From Erwinia aphidicola (lineage in GTDB: Bacteria > Pseudomonadota > Gammaproteobacteria > Enterobacterales > Enterobacteriaceae): a DNA stretch of 64,000 nt. The position numbers were made by a program, and so were the translations under genes. The stretch's first letter is position 1; every line of letters begins with the position of its first letter. Positions 47,900 to 55,890 of the stretch are shown here, one piece after another. The notes under the pieces are model-generated. The model was given only the letters and a program-made list of their open reading frames with translations. It was not told the DNA's origin and ran no database searches. The stretch covers positions 1 to 64,000 of the forward strand of contig NZ_JACXBP010000015.1 of the NCBI RefSeq assembly GCF_014773485.1. Direction: 5' to 3'.

Positions 47900-49045
47900 A
47901 TGTCACAAGAAAGTGATAACGAAAAAACCGAAGACCCCACGCCGACAAAACTGGCGAAGTCGCGTGAAGAGGGGCAGATCCCACGTTCAAAAGAGCTGAC
48001 CACGCTGCTGATGCTGCTGGTGGGATGGGGGCTGATGGTCGGTGGCGGTGAGAGCCTGGCGCGCAGTCTGATGCATCTGCTGCACAACGGACTGACTTTC
48101 GATCGACTGCTGACGGCCGACCCGGCGCATATGCTGCGACGCGCTGCCAGCCTGCTTGGTCAGGCATCTCTCGCCACGCTGCCGTTTGTCTGCGGCCTGT
48201 TTATTACCGCAATTGCGGCACAGCCGATTGTTGGCGGGCTGAACCTGAGCGCGAAGTCGATCAAGCTGAATCTGAAAAAGCTTAATCCGCTCAGCGGCAT
48301 CAAGCGCATGTTCTCAGCGCAGATGGCCTCCGAGATGCTGAAGGCGATTTTAAAAGTGCTGCTGGCCTCGCTCGGCGGCGGGCTTTACCTGCTGCTTAAT
48401 AAAGAGAAATTTATCCGGCTGATCTTCGAACCGCTCGGCATGGCGCTCAGCGATATCGCCAGCCTGCTGATCGGCTGCATGCTGGCAGTGATCCTGTCGC
48501 TGATCCCGATGGTGGCCTTTGACGTGATTTACCAGATCTACAGCAACTGGAAGAAGCTGCGCATGAGCCATCAGGAGATCAAAGATGAGTTCAAAAAGCA
48601 GGAAGGCGACCCGCTGATTAAAAACCGCGTGCGCCAGATGCAGCGCGCCATGTCGCAGCAGCGCATGATGAGCGACGTTCCCGATGCAGACGTGGTGGTC
48701 AATAACCCGACGCACTACTCTGTCGCCCTGAAATATCAGGACGGCAGCCTCGGCGCACCAAAAGTGGTGGCCAAAGGCAGCGGCCTGATTGCCCTGCGCA
48801 TCCGCGAGCTGGCGGAAAGCCACAGAGTTCCGATGCTGGAAGCGCCCCCGCTGGCGCGTGCGCTGTATCGCCACTGCGAAATTGGCGCACCCATTCCGGC
48901 TGATTTATACAACGCGGTAGCAGAAGTCCTGGCGTGGGTTTACGGCCTGCGCCGCTGGCGTAAAGGCTTTGGACAGCGCCCTGTCACCCCTGAAAACCTT
49001 CCCGTGCCCGACGCGCTGGATTTTGCCCAAGAGAGTAAAGAGTGA
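47900..49045 (+). CDS. flhB: flagellar export switch protein FlhB
   Basis: Export-gate protein whose cytoplasmic domain self-cleaves at NPTH (near residue 269, VVVNNPTHYSVAL) to change substrate class from hook to filament. Four membrane helices precede it. The N-terminus EKTEDPTPTKLAKSREEGQI is typical. 381 residues. Confidence 0.97.
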   Translation: MSQESDNEKTEDPTPTKLAKSREEGQIPRSKELTTLLMLLVGWGLMVGGGESLARSLMHLLHNGLTFDRLLTADPAHMLRRAASLLGQASLATLPFVCGLFITAIAAQPIVGGLNLSAKSIKLNLKKLNPLSGIKRMFSAQMASEMLKAILKVLLASLGGGLYLLLNKEKFIRLIFEPLGMALSDIASLLIGCMLAVILSLIPMVAFDVIYQIYSNWKKLRMSHQEIKDEFKKQEGDPLIKNRVRQMQRAMSQQRMMSDVPDADVVVNNPTHYSVALKYQDGSLGAPKVVAKGSGLIALRIRELAESHRVPMLEAPPLARALYRHCEIGAPIPADLYNAVAEVLAWVYGLRRWRKGFGQRPVTPENLPVPDALDFAQESKE

Positions 49046-51147
49046 TGGCTAATCTCGCCACCCAGTTACGATTACCGAAGTTTAAAGAGACCCAGTGGCA
49101 GGTGCTGGCCGGCCCGGTGCTGATCATGACCATCCTGGCGATGATGATCCTGCCGCTGCCGACTTTCGTGCTGGATCTGTTCTTCACCTTCAACATCGTG
49201 CTGTCGATCATGATCCTGCTGGTGGCGATGTTCACCCAGAAGACGCTGGAATTCTCGGCATTCCCGACGGTGCTGCTGTTCTCCACGCTGCTGCGCCTGG
49301 CGCTGAATGTCGCCTCCACGCGGGTAATCCTGATGGAAGGCCACACCGGCACCGGAGCCGCAGGCGCGGTAGTTGAAGCCTTTGGTAACTTCCTGGTGGG
49401 CGGTAATTTCGCCATCGGCATCATTGTGTTCATCATTTTGATCATCATTAACTTTATGGTGATCACCAAGGGTGCCGGGCGTATCGCCGAAGTGGGCGCT
49501 CGCTTTACCCTCGACGGGATGCCGGGCAAGCAGATGGCGATTGATGCCGACCTCAACGCCGGGCTGATTGGCGAAGATGAAGCCAAGCGCCGCCGCCAGG
49601 AAGTGACGCAGGAAGCCGATTTCTACGGGTCGATGGACGGGGCCAGCAAGTTTGTGCGCGGTGATGCGATCGCCGGGCTGATGATCATGGTGATCAACGT
49701 GCTGGGCGGACTGATGATCGGCATCATGCAGCACGACATGTCGGCGGGCATGGCGGCGGAAACCTATACCCTGCTGACCATCGGCGATGGCCTGGTGGCG
49801 CAGATCCCGGGACTGGTGATCTCAACTGCCGCCGGTGTGGTGGTGACCCGCGTGGTCAACGAGCAGGACGTTGGCGAGCAGATGGTCAGCCAGCTGTTTA
49901 CCTCTCCGCGCGTCATCGTGCTCTCTGCCGCGGTGATCGGCCTGCTGGGGCTGATCCCGGGCATGCCGAACCTGGTGTTCCTGCTGTTTACCGCCGCGCT
50001 GCTGGGCATTGCCTGGTGGCTGCGCGGTCGTGAGAGCCAGCAGAGCGCCCGCGCCGGCGTGGCCGGGGGCAGCGCCGAAGAGAAAGCGCTGGCCGAGGCC
50101 GAAGCGGCGCAGGTCAATGAAGCCACCTGGTCCGATGTACAGATGGAAGACGTGCTCGGGCTGGAAGTGGGCTACCGCCTGATCCCGATGGTGGATCAGC
50201 AACAAAATGGTCAGCTGTTAACGCGGGTGCGCGGCATCCGTAAGAAGTTTGCCCAGCAGATGGGCTTTCTGCCGCCGGCGGTGCATATCCGCGACAACCT
50301 CGACCTCTCGCCGACCTCGTACAGCATTCTGCTGAAGGGCGTGGAGATTGGCCGCGGTGAAACCATGCCGGAGCGCTTTATGGCGATCAATCCGGGCTGT
50401 GCCGAAGGAGATGTTCCCGGCATTGCCTGCGTTGAGCCGACCTTTGGTCTGCCTGCGCTGTGGATTGAAGAGGTCCAGCGCGAGCTGGCACAGACCCTTG
50501 GCTATACGGTGGTTGACCCGAGCTCGGTGATTGCCACCCACCTGAATCATCTGATCAGCATCCATACCGACGAGCTGTTTGGCCGCCAGGAGGCGCAGCA
50601 GCTGCTCGATCAGCTGACCAAACAGTCGCCGAAGCTGGTGGAGGATCTTATTCCCGGCGTGATCACGCTGACCACGCTGCATAAGGTTTTGCAGAACCTG
50701 CTGGCGGAGCGTATTTCGATCCGCGATATGCGCACCATCATTGATACCCTGGCGGAATTTGCCACCAGCCACAGCGATGCCGATGAGCTGACCGCCCGCG
50801 TGCGCGCCCGCCTGGCTCGCGCCATCACTCACCAATGGTTCCCGGCGGACCAGGATATTCAGGTTATTGGCCTCGACCTGTCGCTGGAACAGCTGCTGAT
50901 GCAGGCCACGCAAAGCGGCAGCGCCATTGAACCCGGCATTGCTGAAAACCTGATGAAGCAGACCGAGCTGGCGTTGCAGCACCAGGAGGGTATTGGCGCG
51001 CCGCCGGTGATGCTGGTCAACCCGATGCTGCGCCTGATGCTTTCACGCTATCTGCGCCGTATCTTCCCGCAGCTGGTGGTGCTGTCGAGCCAGGAGATCA
51101 GCAGCCAGCGCAACGTGCGCATGACCTATATGATTGGTGGCCGCTGA
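49045..51147 (+). CDS. flhA: flagellar export protein FlhA
   Basis: Largest gate protein: eight membrane helices in the N-terminal half, then a cytoplasmic docking domain. It has LDLFFTFNIVLSIMILLVAM, FSAFPTVLLFSTLLRLALNV and GDAIAGLMIMVINVLGGLMI. The ATG at 49045 shares its A with the flhB stop (TGATG). 700 residues. Confidence 0.98.
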   Translation: MANLATQLRLPKFKETQWQVLAGPVLIMTILAMMILPLPTFVLDLFFTFNIVLSIMILLVAMFTQKTLEFSAFPTVLLFSTLLRLALNVASTRVILMEGHTGTGAAGAVVEAFGNFLVGGNFAIGIIVFIILIIINFMVITKGAGRIAEVGARFTLDGMPGKQMAIDADLNAGLIGEDEAKRRRQEVTQEADFYGSMDGASKFVRGDAIAGLMIMVINVLGGLMIGIMQHDMSAGMAAETYTLLTIGDGLVAQIPGLVISTAAGVVVTRVVNEQDVGEQMVSQLFTSPRVIVLSAAVIGLLGLIPGMPNLVFLLFTAALLGIAWWLRGRESQQSARAGVAGGSAEEKALAEAEAAQVNEATWSDVQMEDVLGLEVGYRLIPMVDQQQNGQLLTRVRGIRKKFAQQMGFLPPAVHIRDNLDLSPTSYSILLKGVEIGRGETMPERFMAINPGCAEGDVPGIACVEPTFGLPALWIEEVQRELAQTLGYTVVDPSSVIATHLNHLISIHTDELFGRQEAQQLLDQLTKQSPKLVEDLIPGVITLTTLHKVLQNLLAERISIRDMRTIIDTLAEFATSHSDADELTARVRARLARAITHQWFPADQDIQVIGLDLSLEQLLMQATQSGSAIEPGIAENLMKQTELALQHQEGIGAPPVMLVNPMLRLMLSRYLRRIFPQLVVLSSQEISSQRNVRMTYMIGGR

Positions 51148-51563
51148 TGAAGGCCTGGCTTTGGCTGCTGCTGGCAGCACCGCTGGCCGCAGAGGCCGCG
51201 GGCGGTTCCTGGGGCAGTCAGAGCCGCGGCGGGACGATCTCAATGGGTAAACAGCAGGTGAAAAGCGAACCGATCACCCCTTCCGGTTCCCTCCCCGCCG
51301 GCGCGGTGGGAGTGCGAGTGGCATGGCGCATTACCCCCAGCCACACGCCGCCGCCGGATCTGAAAATCACGCTGTGCAGCGCGCAACGCTGCATGGCGCT
51401 GCCTGCACTTTCCGGTGAGTTGGCAATGCCGGCTTTCTTCCCGGTAAGCGGACCGTTTTATTTTACCTACTACGCCCAGTCGCGCGGCCCGCTGTTTCCA
51501 GTGCTGACCATTCTGCGCAATCAGCTGACGGTGAATTACCGGGTTGCCGCCGGGAACAGATAA
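51147..51563 (+). CDS. flhE: flagellar protein FlhE
   Basis: Periplasmic protein of 138 residues found in enterobacterial flagellar operons and linked to control of proton leakage. A signal peptide (WLWLLLAAPLAAEA) is followed by GSWGSQSRGGTISMGKQQVK and LRNQLTVNYRVAAG. Its ATG overlaps the flhA stop. It is the last flagellar gene; I see no terminator after it. Confidence 0.94.
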   Translation: MKAWLWLLLAAPLAAEAAGGSWGSQSRGGTISMGKQQVKSEPITPSGSLPAGAVGVRVAWRITPSHTPPPDLKITLCSAQRCMALPALSGELAMPAFFPVSGPFYFTYYAQSRGPLFPVLTILRNQLTVNYRVAAGNR

Positions 51564-51604
51564 TTTTGCCAAATGATGTTGGGATGCATCAGGGAGAGAT
51601 AAAA

Positions 51605-52126
51605 TCAGAGCAGCGGCTCAATGCTCCTGACCGGGAAGAAAAATTTAATTTTATCGTCGCTGGTTTTAAGCTGGATAAAGCCCATTTTGCGCCAGAATCC
51701 TGCGGCTTCTTCATCTTTTGCCTCTATCATTACGGACCAGATCCCGACAGAGTCAGAGGCATACCAGGCTACGCGCAGTGCGTCGATCGCTAACTGCGTG
51801 CCATAACCCCGTCCTGCCAGACGCTGATCAATTGCCAGTCGGCCCAGCGTGATACATGAGGTTTCATGGTATGGGATCTGATTCTGATATTGACGCGTCA
51901 TGCCAGATTTTGCATAACTGCCGCCTGACAGAGTATAAAACCCCACCACCTCAGGGACGGGTTCATCAGTAACCAGCAGATAGGCTTTCAGTACGTTGCC
52001 TGCATGTTGCTTAGCCAGGTGCTTTTTCAGAAATTCATCCAGCTCCGGGCGGCCACAGCTGAAGTTTTCGACGTTGATAATGATATCAGCCGAGTACTTC
52101 ATGATTTTAAGTTTTACCGATTCCAT
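51605..52126 (-). CDS. GNAT acetyltransferase toxin (TacT/AtaT-like)
   Basis: 173-residue GCN5-type acetyltransferase of the family that acetylates aminoacyl-tRNA and blocks translation. The acetyl-CoA loop is RLAIDQRLAGRGYGTQL. ETSCITLGRL and AAGFWRKMGFIQL are also characteristic. The gene starts inside the end of the antitoxin gene (13-bp overlap). The overlap and the DUF1778 partner support a toxin. The exact tRNA target cannot be told from sequence. Confidence 0.88.
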   Translation of the reverse strand: MESVKLKIMKYSADIIINVENFSCGRPELDEFLKKHLAKQHAGNVLKAYLLVTDEPVPEVVGFYTLSGGSYAKSGMTRQYQNQIPYHETSCITLGRLAIDQRLAGRGYGTQLAIDALRVAWYASDSVGIWSVMIEAKDEEAAGFWRKMGFIQLKTSDDKIKFFFPVRSIEPLL

Positions 52127-52404
52127 TCCCAGGTCGATCCCTCATGGCTGAGTGCAGCCGCCCGATGCAGTCGTTCATTCGGTGCGGGTGGATTTTCCAG
52201 CGCTTCCATCACCGCATTCCATGACTGTTCGGTCAGTTTAATACGGTTGTGCTCGTTGATTACCGTTTCCGCACGTTGCATGGCAGAGTCCGCTATAAAT
52301 TGGGAGACACTGACACGACTCAGCTGCGCGGCAGTTTCTATTTCACTTTTAACATCAGGGCTGATACGCAGCTCCAGTCGTTCAGTTTTTGCTACGGCCA
52401 CCAT
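52114..52404 (-). CDS. DUF1778 ribbon-helix-helix antitoxin (TacA/AtaR-like)
   Basis: 96 residues. The N-terminal RHH DNA-binding strand and helices (KTERLELRISPDVKSEIETA, RVSVSQFIADSAMQRAETVI) are followed by a toxin-binding tail ending in EGSTWEWNR. It probably binds its own promoter, where an inverted repeat lies 14 bp upstream of the ATG. Pair order (antitoxin first, overlapping toxin) is normal for this family. Confidence 0.9.
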   Translation of the reverse strand: MVAVAKTERLELRISPDVKSEIETAAQLSRVSVSQFIADSAMQRAETVINEHNRIKLTEQSWNAVMEALENPPAPNERLHRAAALSHEGSTWEWNR

Positions 52405-52417
52405 GGGCTTCTCCAGT

Positions 52418-52456
52418 TTGTACGGTTATCTTACGTACAAGAAAGAGTACATTATA
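52418..52456 (-). promoter_or_regulatory. antitoxin promoter with operator palindrome
   Basis: Perfect 7-bp arms TTGTACG (52418-52424) and CGTACAA (52434-52440) around nine bases, and a third GTAC at 52447. A perfect minus-strand TATAAT lies at 52451-52456, so the palindrome would cover the transcription start. This fits autoregulation by the RHH antitoxin. Confidence 0.6.
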
Positions 52457-52954
52457 TAATCAGGCAGTTCCAATGATCTTTTTGTTCCGGTAGTAAGTTA
52501 TCGCTGCTGCCACAGCAAGCGTCTTCGGTGTCAGAAAGATTGTGGCCCTCCCGCTGTGATGACGCGATATTTAGCCGACGTGAGTTTATCCTGACAAGCG
52601 CAGCCTGATGCCGCAAACACTTTTCCTCACCCGTTTTAAATTCTGGAAGCGGGCGCATAAAAAATATCGCTGCATTACAGCACTTGTCGAAGCAATGGAA
52701 TCATGCGCGCAACGCAAATCCTTTTCTTTTCTGCTCTGCTATTTCACATATATTAAGTGAAAGCTCAATCGTTCCACGCGAAATCCCTTACCCCTTTTAT
52801 TAGTGGAAACGCTAAATTAATTTTTCCGCCCTGCATCAGTTAAGGGTAAAAATAGCATTTTTACTGCTTTCCCCCGGTGTTTTTTGCCCCTACGATTGCC
52901 TGTGCAGAAACTAACCCACTGCATTTTTCAGAACCTGTCAAGGAAGAAAGCGTT
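52457..52954. other. gene-free stretch before hcp
   Basis: About 500 bp. Two inverted repeats are visible: TTTCAC / GTGAAA at 52742-52762, and a perfect 8-bp hairpin GTAAAAAT / ATTTTTAC at 52846-52864, both upstream of hcp. They could be an operator and a stem-loop, but nothing shows it. No frame in the stretch looks real. Confidence 0.45.
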
Positions 52955-53437
52955 ATGGCTCAGGATATTTTTATCAAAATCAACGGAGTTGAAGGGGAAT
53001 CCTCGGATGCTGCACATCGCGGGGAAATTGAGGTGCTCAGCTGGCACTGGGCGGTGAGCCAGCCCGCCAATATGCACGCGGGTAGCGGCGGCGGCGCCGG
53101 AAAAAGCAGCGTTGAGGATCTGTGCTTTGTGCATCGCTTCGACAAAGCCAGCACTAATCTGTTGCAGTATTGCCTGAGCGGCAAACACATTCCCGAAGCG
53201 GTGCTGACGGTACGCAAAGCCGGAGGCTCGCCGCTGGAATATCTGCGTATTATCTTACAGGAGATCATTATTAGCGGCGTACGCCCACACGGTACCGTAT
53301 CCACGCGCACACTGCGAGAAAGCGTTGCACTCTCTTTCTCTCGGGTAAGAATGGAATATGTTTTACAAAATTCTGAAGGTGGCCCCGCTGGAACAGTGGC
53401 AATGGGATATGACATTAAGGCAAACAAAAACATCTAA
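52955..53437 (+). CDS. hcp: Hcp family type VI secretion protein (orphan)
   Basis: 160-residue Hcp-type tube protein that is secreted by T6SS and carries small effectors in its ring. AQDIFIKINGVEGESSDAAH, EVLSWHWAVSQP and SGKHIPEAVLTVRKAGG are family signatures. The ATG at 52955 has AAGGA upstream; an earlier start at 52877 gives an unlikely extension. No other T6SS structural gene is in the window, so it is an orphan that would use a system elsewhere. The amidase gene follows 26 bp later. Confidence 0.93.
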   Translation: MAQDIFIKINGVEGESSDAAHRGEIEVLSWHWAVSQPANMHAGSGGGAGKSSVEDLCFVHRFDKASTNLLQYCLSGKHIPEAVLTVRKAGGSPLEYLRIILQEIIISGVRPHGTVSTRTLRESVALSFSRVRMEYVLQNSEGGPAGTVAMGYDIKANKNI

Positions 53438-53463
53438 ACCATCACATAAACTAAGGATTAGTT

Positions 53464-54087
53464 ATGTTATATATAGACGATCATGGATACATCGATGATG
53501 ACCGTATTATTGTTAAAATATTCAATAAAATTGAACGGGAGAAAATGGATAAGGTGAATGGTATCGTTGTCCATCAGACCAATGCCCCGACAGCAAGCAG
53601 TACCTTCAACAGTTATCAAAACGCAGGAGCCAACGGTGCCCACTTCCTGATTGACCGCGATGGCACTATTTATCAGACAGCCTCGGTATTTCGGGTCACT
53701 TGGCATGTAGGAACAATGAAATCTCGCTGTTATTTAACCAAAAAGTGCAAACCAGCTGAGTTCGATAAAGCTGCTGGTTTGGAAAAGTCGTGGAGAAATT
53801 ACCCTGAAATAAGTAAATTAGAAAAGAAGAAAAAATTCCCTGACCGTTACCCTGGTAACATTGACAGCATAGGGATAGAAATTGTAGGTAAAGCACAAAA
53901 GATGATAGATGAAAAAGGGCTTAATATTGGTGATGTTTATGAGCCAGTTAACGAACAACAAAACAGATCGTTAGATTGGTTGATTAAAGAACTATCTGAC
54001 ACATTGAAGACATCCATGAAAGAGATCTACCGCCATTCTGAAATAGCCCGAAAAAACAAAACGGAGGCTAGCACCGCAACATGGTAA
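53464..54087 (+). CDS. AmpD/PGRP-type N-acetylmuramoyl-L-alanine amidase, likely T6SS effector
   Basis: 207-residue zinc amidase predicted to cut peptidoglycan stems. By alignment with AmpD, zinc ligands are His37 (IVVHQTN), His191 (YRHSEIARKNKTEAS) and Glu201 in place of Asp. Glu139 (SIGIEIVG) and Lys199 are catalytic candidates, and WHVGT (His81) is also conserved. There is no signal peptide, which fits secretion as Hcp cargo. The gene is AT-rich compared with flanks. TAAGGA precedes the ATG. Its last bases overlap the first immunity gene. Toxicity and secretion are inferred from context. Confidence 0.85.
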   Translation: MLYIDDHGYIDDDRIIVKIFNKIEREKMDKVNGIVVHQTNAPTASSTFNSYQNAGANGAHFLIDRDGTIYQTASVFRVTWHVGTMKSRCYLTKKCKPAEFDKAAGLEKSWRNYPEISKLEKKKKFPDRYPGNIDSIGIEIVGKAQKMIDEKGLNIGDVYEPVNEQQNRSLDWLIKELSDTLKTSMKEIYRHSEIARKNKTEASTATW

Positions 54088-54512
54088 AAATGAATAAATT
54101 TTTTTCAGGCTTAATATTACTCTGTCTTTTATCAAGCCAAGCACAAGGAAGGATAGTCAGTCAAATTAATATTAAAGGAATAGGATTACAATATGATGGG
54201 CGAGATGATAAAAATGAAGAAAAAGCCTGTAAAATTTTCAGGCCAACTAAAAAACAGCTTATACATTTTTTTAACTCAGCTAAAGAATCAAAGGAAAGTG
54301 GAGAATTGCTACATGACTACTACTCACCCTGTGTTTCGTCCGGTTCAATAAAATTCAAAGATGGGTCATCCGGCGACTGGACTGTGCAATCTAGCGGTCT
54401 GGCATACGTTATTTTTAGCAACGGAGAATCAGCAACTTTCTTCTACAATCATAACAAATGGAAAGATCCTTTTGCTTGCACTTACGGTTTAGGTGATGAA
54501 CCAAAATGCTAA
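54081..54512 (+). CDS. putative periplasmic immunity protein 1
   Basis: 143 residues with a signal peptide (FFSGLILLCLLSSQAQG) and a mature part containing YDGRDDKNEEKACKIFRPTK, LLHDYYSPC and FKDGSSGDWTVQSSG. Cysteines 50, 84, 132 and 143 suggest disulfides. It overlaps the amidase gene by seven bases, as expected for an effector-immunity pair acting in the periplasm. I do not recognise the family by name. AT-rich. Confidence 0.75.
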   Translation: MVKMNKFFSGLILLCLLSSQAQGRIVSQINIKGIGLQYDGRDDKNEEKACKIFRPTKKQLIHFFNSAKESKESGELLHDYYSPCVSSGSIKFKDGSSGDWTVQSSGLAYVIFSNGESATFFYNHNKWKDPFACTYGLGDEPKC

Positions 54513-54517
54513 ATATT

Positions 54518-54541
54518 GACTGCGCATCTGTATGCGCAGTC
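54518..54541 (+). terminator. hairpin after immunity gene 1
   Basis: Perfect 10-bp stem GACTGCGCAT / ATGCGCAGTC with CTGT loop, followed by TGTTTCTT. A degenerate copy follows the third immunity copy. It could attenuate transcription into the next gene. Confidence 0.5.
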
Positions 54542-54580
54542 TGTTTCTTAATAAACTGGTAAGGAGGCTAGCTCAGCAAA

Positions 54581-55015
54581 ATGGTAAAGATTAAAAATAT
54601 CATCATCATCACCCTGTTTCTTGTCTCAACTCCAGCCATATCCAGGGTAGTCAGCAGCATTGATATTCAAGCAGTGGGTGAACATTACAGCGGAAGAAAT
54701 GATAAATATGAAGAGAAAGTTTGCAAAGCATTCAGACCGAGCAAGAAACAATTAATTCGTTACTTCAACCTGGCAACAGATTCCGATGATAACGGACCGT
54801 TGCTGCATGACTATTATTCACCGTGCATTGCTTATGGACTGGTAAAGTTTAAAGACGGTACGTCCGCACGCTGGACTTTAGAAGCAAATGGCGGCGCATA
54901 CGTGACTTTTAGCGATAAAAAACAACATCTGTTTTTCTACAGAGATAATCACTGGTTTAATCCTTTACCTTGTGAGCATGGTAATGGCATCGATGAACCT
55001 AAAGACATATGTTAA
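54581..55015 (+). CDS. putative periplasmic immunity protein 2 (paralog)
   Basis: 144 residues, clearly related to immunity protein 1: signal peptide (IIIITLFLVSTPAISR), YSGRNDKYEEKVCKAFRPSK, LLHDYYSPC, VKFKDGTSARWTLEANGGAY and final DEPKDIC. It is more diverged than copy 3 is from copy 1. The ATG follows a GGAGGCTAGC block that also occurs in the amidase 3' end. It could protect against a different amidase allele. Confidence 0.7.
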   Translation: MVKIKNIIIITLFLVSTPAISRVVSSIDIQAVGEHYSGRNDKYEEKVCKAFRPSKKQLIRYFNLATDSDDNGPLLHDYYSPCIAYGLVKFKDGTSARWTLEANGGAYVTFSDKKQHLFFYRDNHWFNPLPCEHGNGIDEPKDIC

Positions 55016-55096
55016 TCGTTATTTAAGTCAATTGATTATGCGAAAAATGACGTAATAACTAAGTCATTAAACCGCCAGGGAGGACAACGGAGGCAA

Positions 55097-55501
55097 ATGA
55101 TAAACGTTAAAAATTCATCCTTAGTGGTTATTTCAACTTTGCTCATCCTCCAGGCCCATGCAGAAGCGAGAGTAGTCAGCCATGTCGAAGTAAAATGGGT
55201 AGGGTTACATGATGACGGGCGTAACGATAAGGCTGAAGAAAAGCAGTGTAAATCCTTCAGGCCCACTAAAAAGCAGATAATCCGTTTTTTTAGTTTATCT
55301 AAACAGTAGAAGGAAAGTGGCGAACTTCTTCATGAATATTACTCTCCTTGCTCTGCCACAGGTTCCATAACGTTCAAAGATGGGTCATCCGGCGACTGGA
55401 CTGTGCAATCTAGCGGTCTGGCATACATTATTTTTAGCAACGGAGAATCAGAAAATTTCTTCTACAATCATAACAAGATGAACCCAAATGCTAAATATTG
55501 A
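55097..55501 (+). pseudogene. broken immunity gene copy 3
   Basis: Starts as an intact paralog (signal peptide, VVSHVEVKWVGLHDDGRNDK, RPTKKQIIRFFSLSKQ), then hits an in-frame TAG at 55307-55309. Beyond it the same frame continues with ESGELLHEYYSPC and FKDGSSGDWTVQSSG, nearly identical to copy 1. The 3' end has lost about 37 bp relative to copy 1 (after AACAA), which shifts the frame and gives an end at 55501. If read to the TAG only, a 70-residue fragment results. Confidence 0.8.
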
Positions 55502-55562
55502 ATCCGCATTTGTATGCGTAGTCTGCTTCTTAATAAACGGGTAAGGAGGCTAGCACAGCAAA

Positions 55563-55762
55563 ATGGTAACTTACCCCCCCCCACAAAAATGGTCGTTTTA
55601 CTATTAACCCTTATCATTTCTCACCAAGTTTTTGGAAGAGATGTAGGTTATATTGAAATTAATAAAACTGGTGAGTTATACCATGAATACTCCTCGCCGC
55701 GCCTGGCTACCGAAACGGTAGAATTTAAATATTTAAGAATAAGATTAACCCGTAGTAACTAG
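55563..55762 (+). pseudogene. remnant of immunity gene copy 4 with a C9 tract
   Basis: A shared RBS/start block precedes ATG 55563, then a run of nine C (about 55574-55582). The signal-peptide-like MVVLLLTLIISHQVFGRDVG and ELYHEYSSPRLATETVEFKY resume in another frame. The central ~40 residues are missing. With ten or seven C the ATG at 55563 would be in frame with the leader. It is most likely a decayed paralog. Confidence 0.65.
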
Positions 55763-55890
55763 CATTAGCATTTAAAGTTGGGATAGCCAAAAAGTTCAAC
55801 CCAAGCGCATTTTATGGCGTAATTATTAGCATAAAACTCATATAGACTTCTGCGCACAACTTACCCTAACGCTATACATGGATTGTAATA

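Noticed and set aside
52004-52658. Frames around the antitoxin gene and its upstream DNA
   Set aside because: They overlap the RHH antitoxin or its promoter and have no homology that I can see.
52452-52658. Possible small gene or tRNA-like sequence upstream of the antitoxin
   Set aside because: No cloverleaf pairing and no ribosome site could be found.
53464-54087. Phage endolysin as the identity of the amidase
   Set aside because: No holin, spanin or other phage genes are nearby, and hcp and an immunity-like gene flank it directly.
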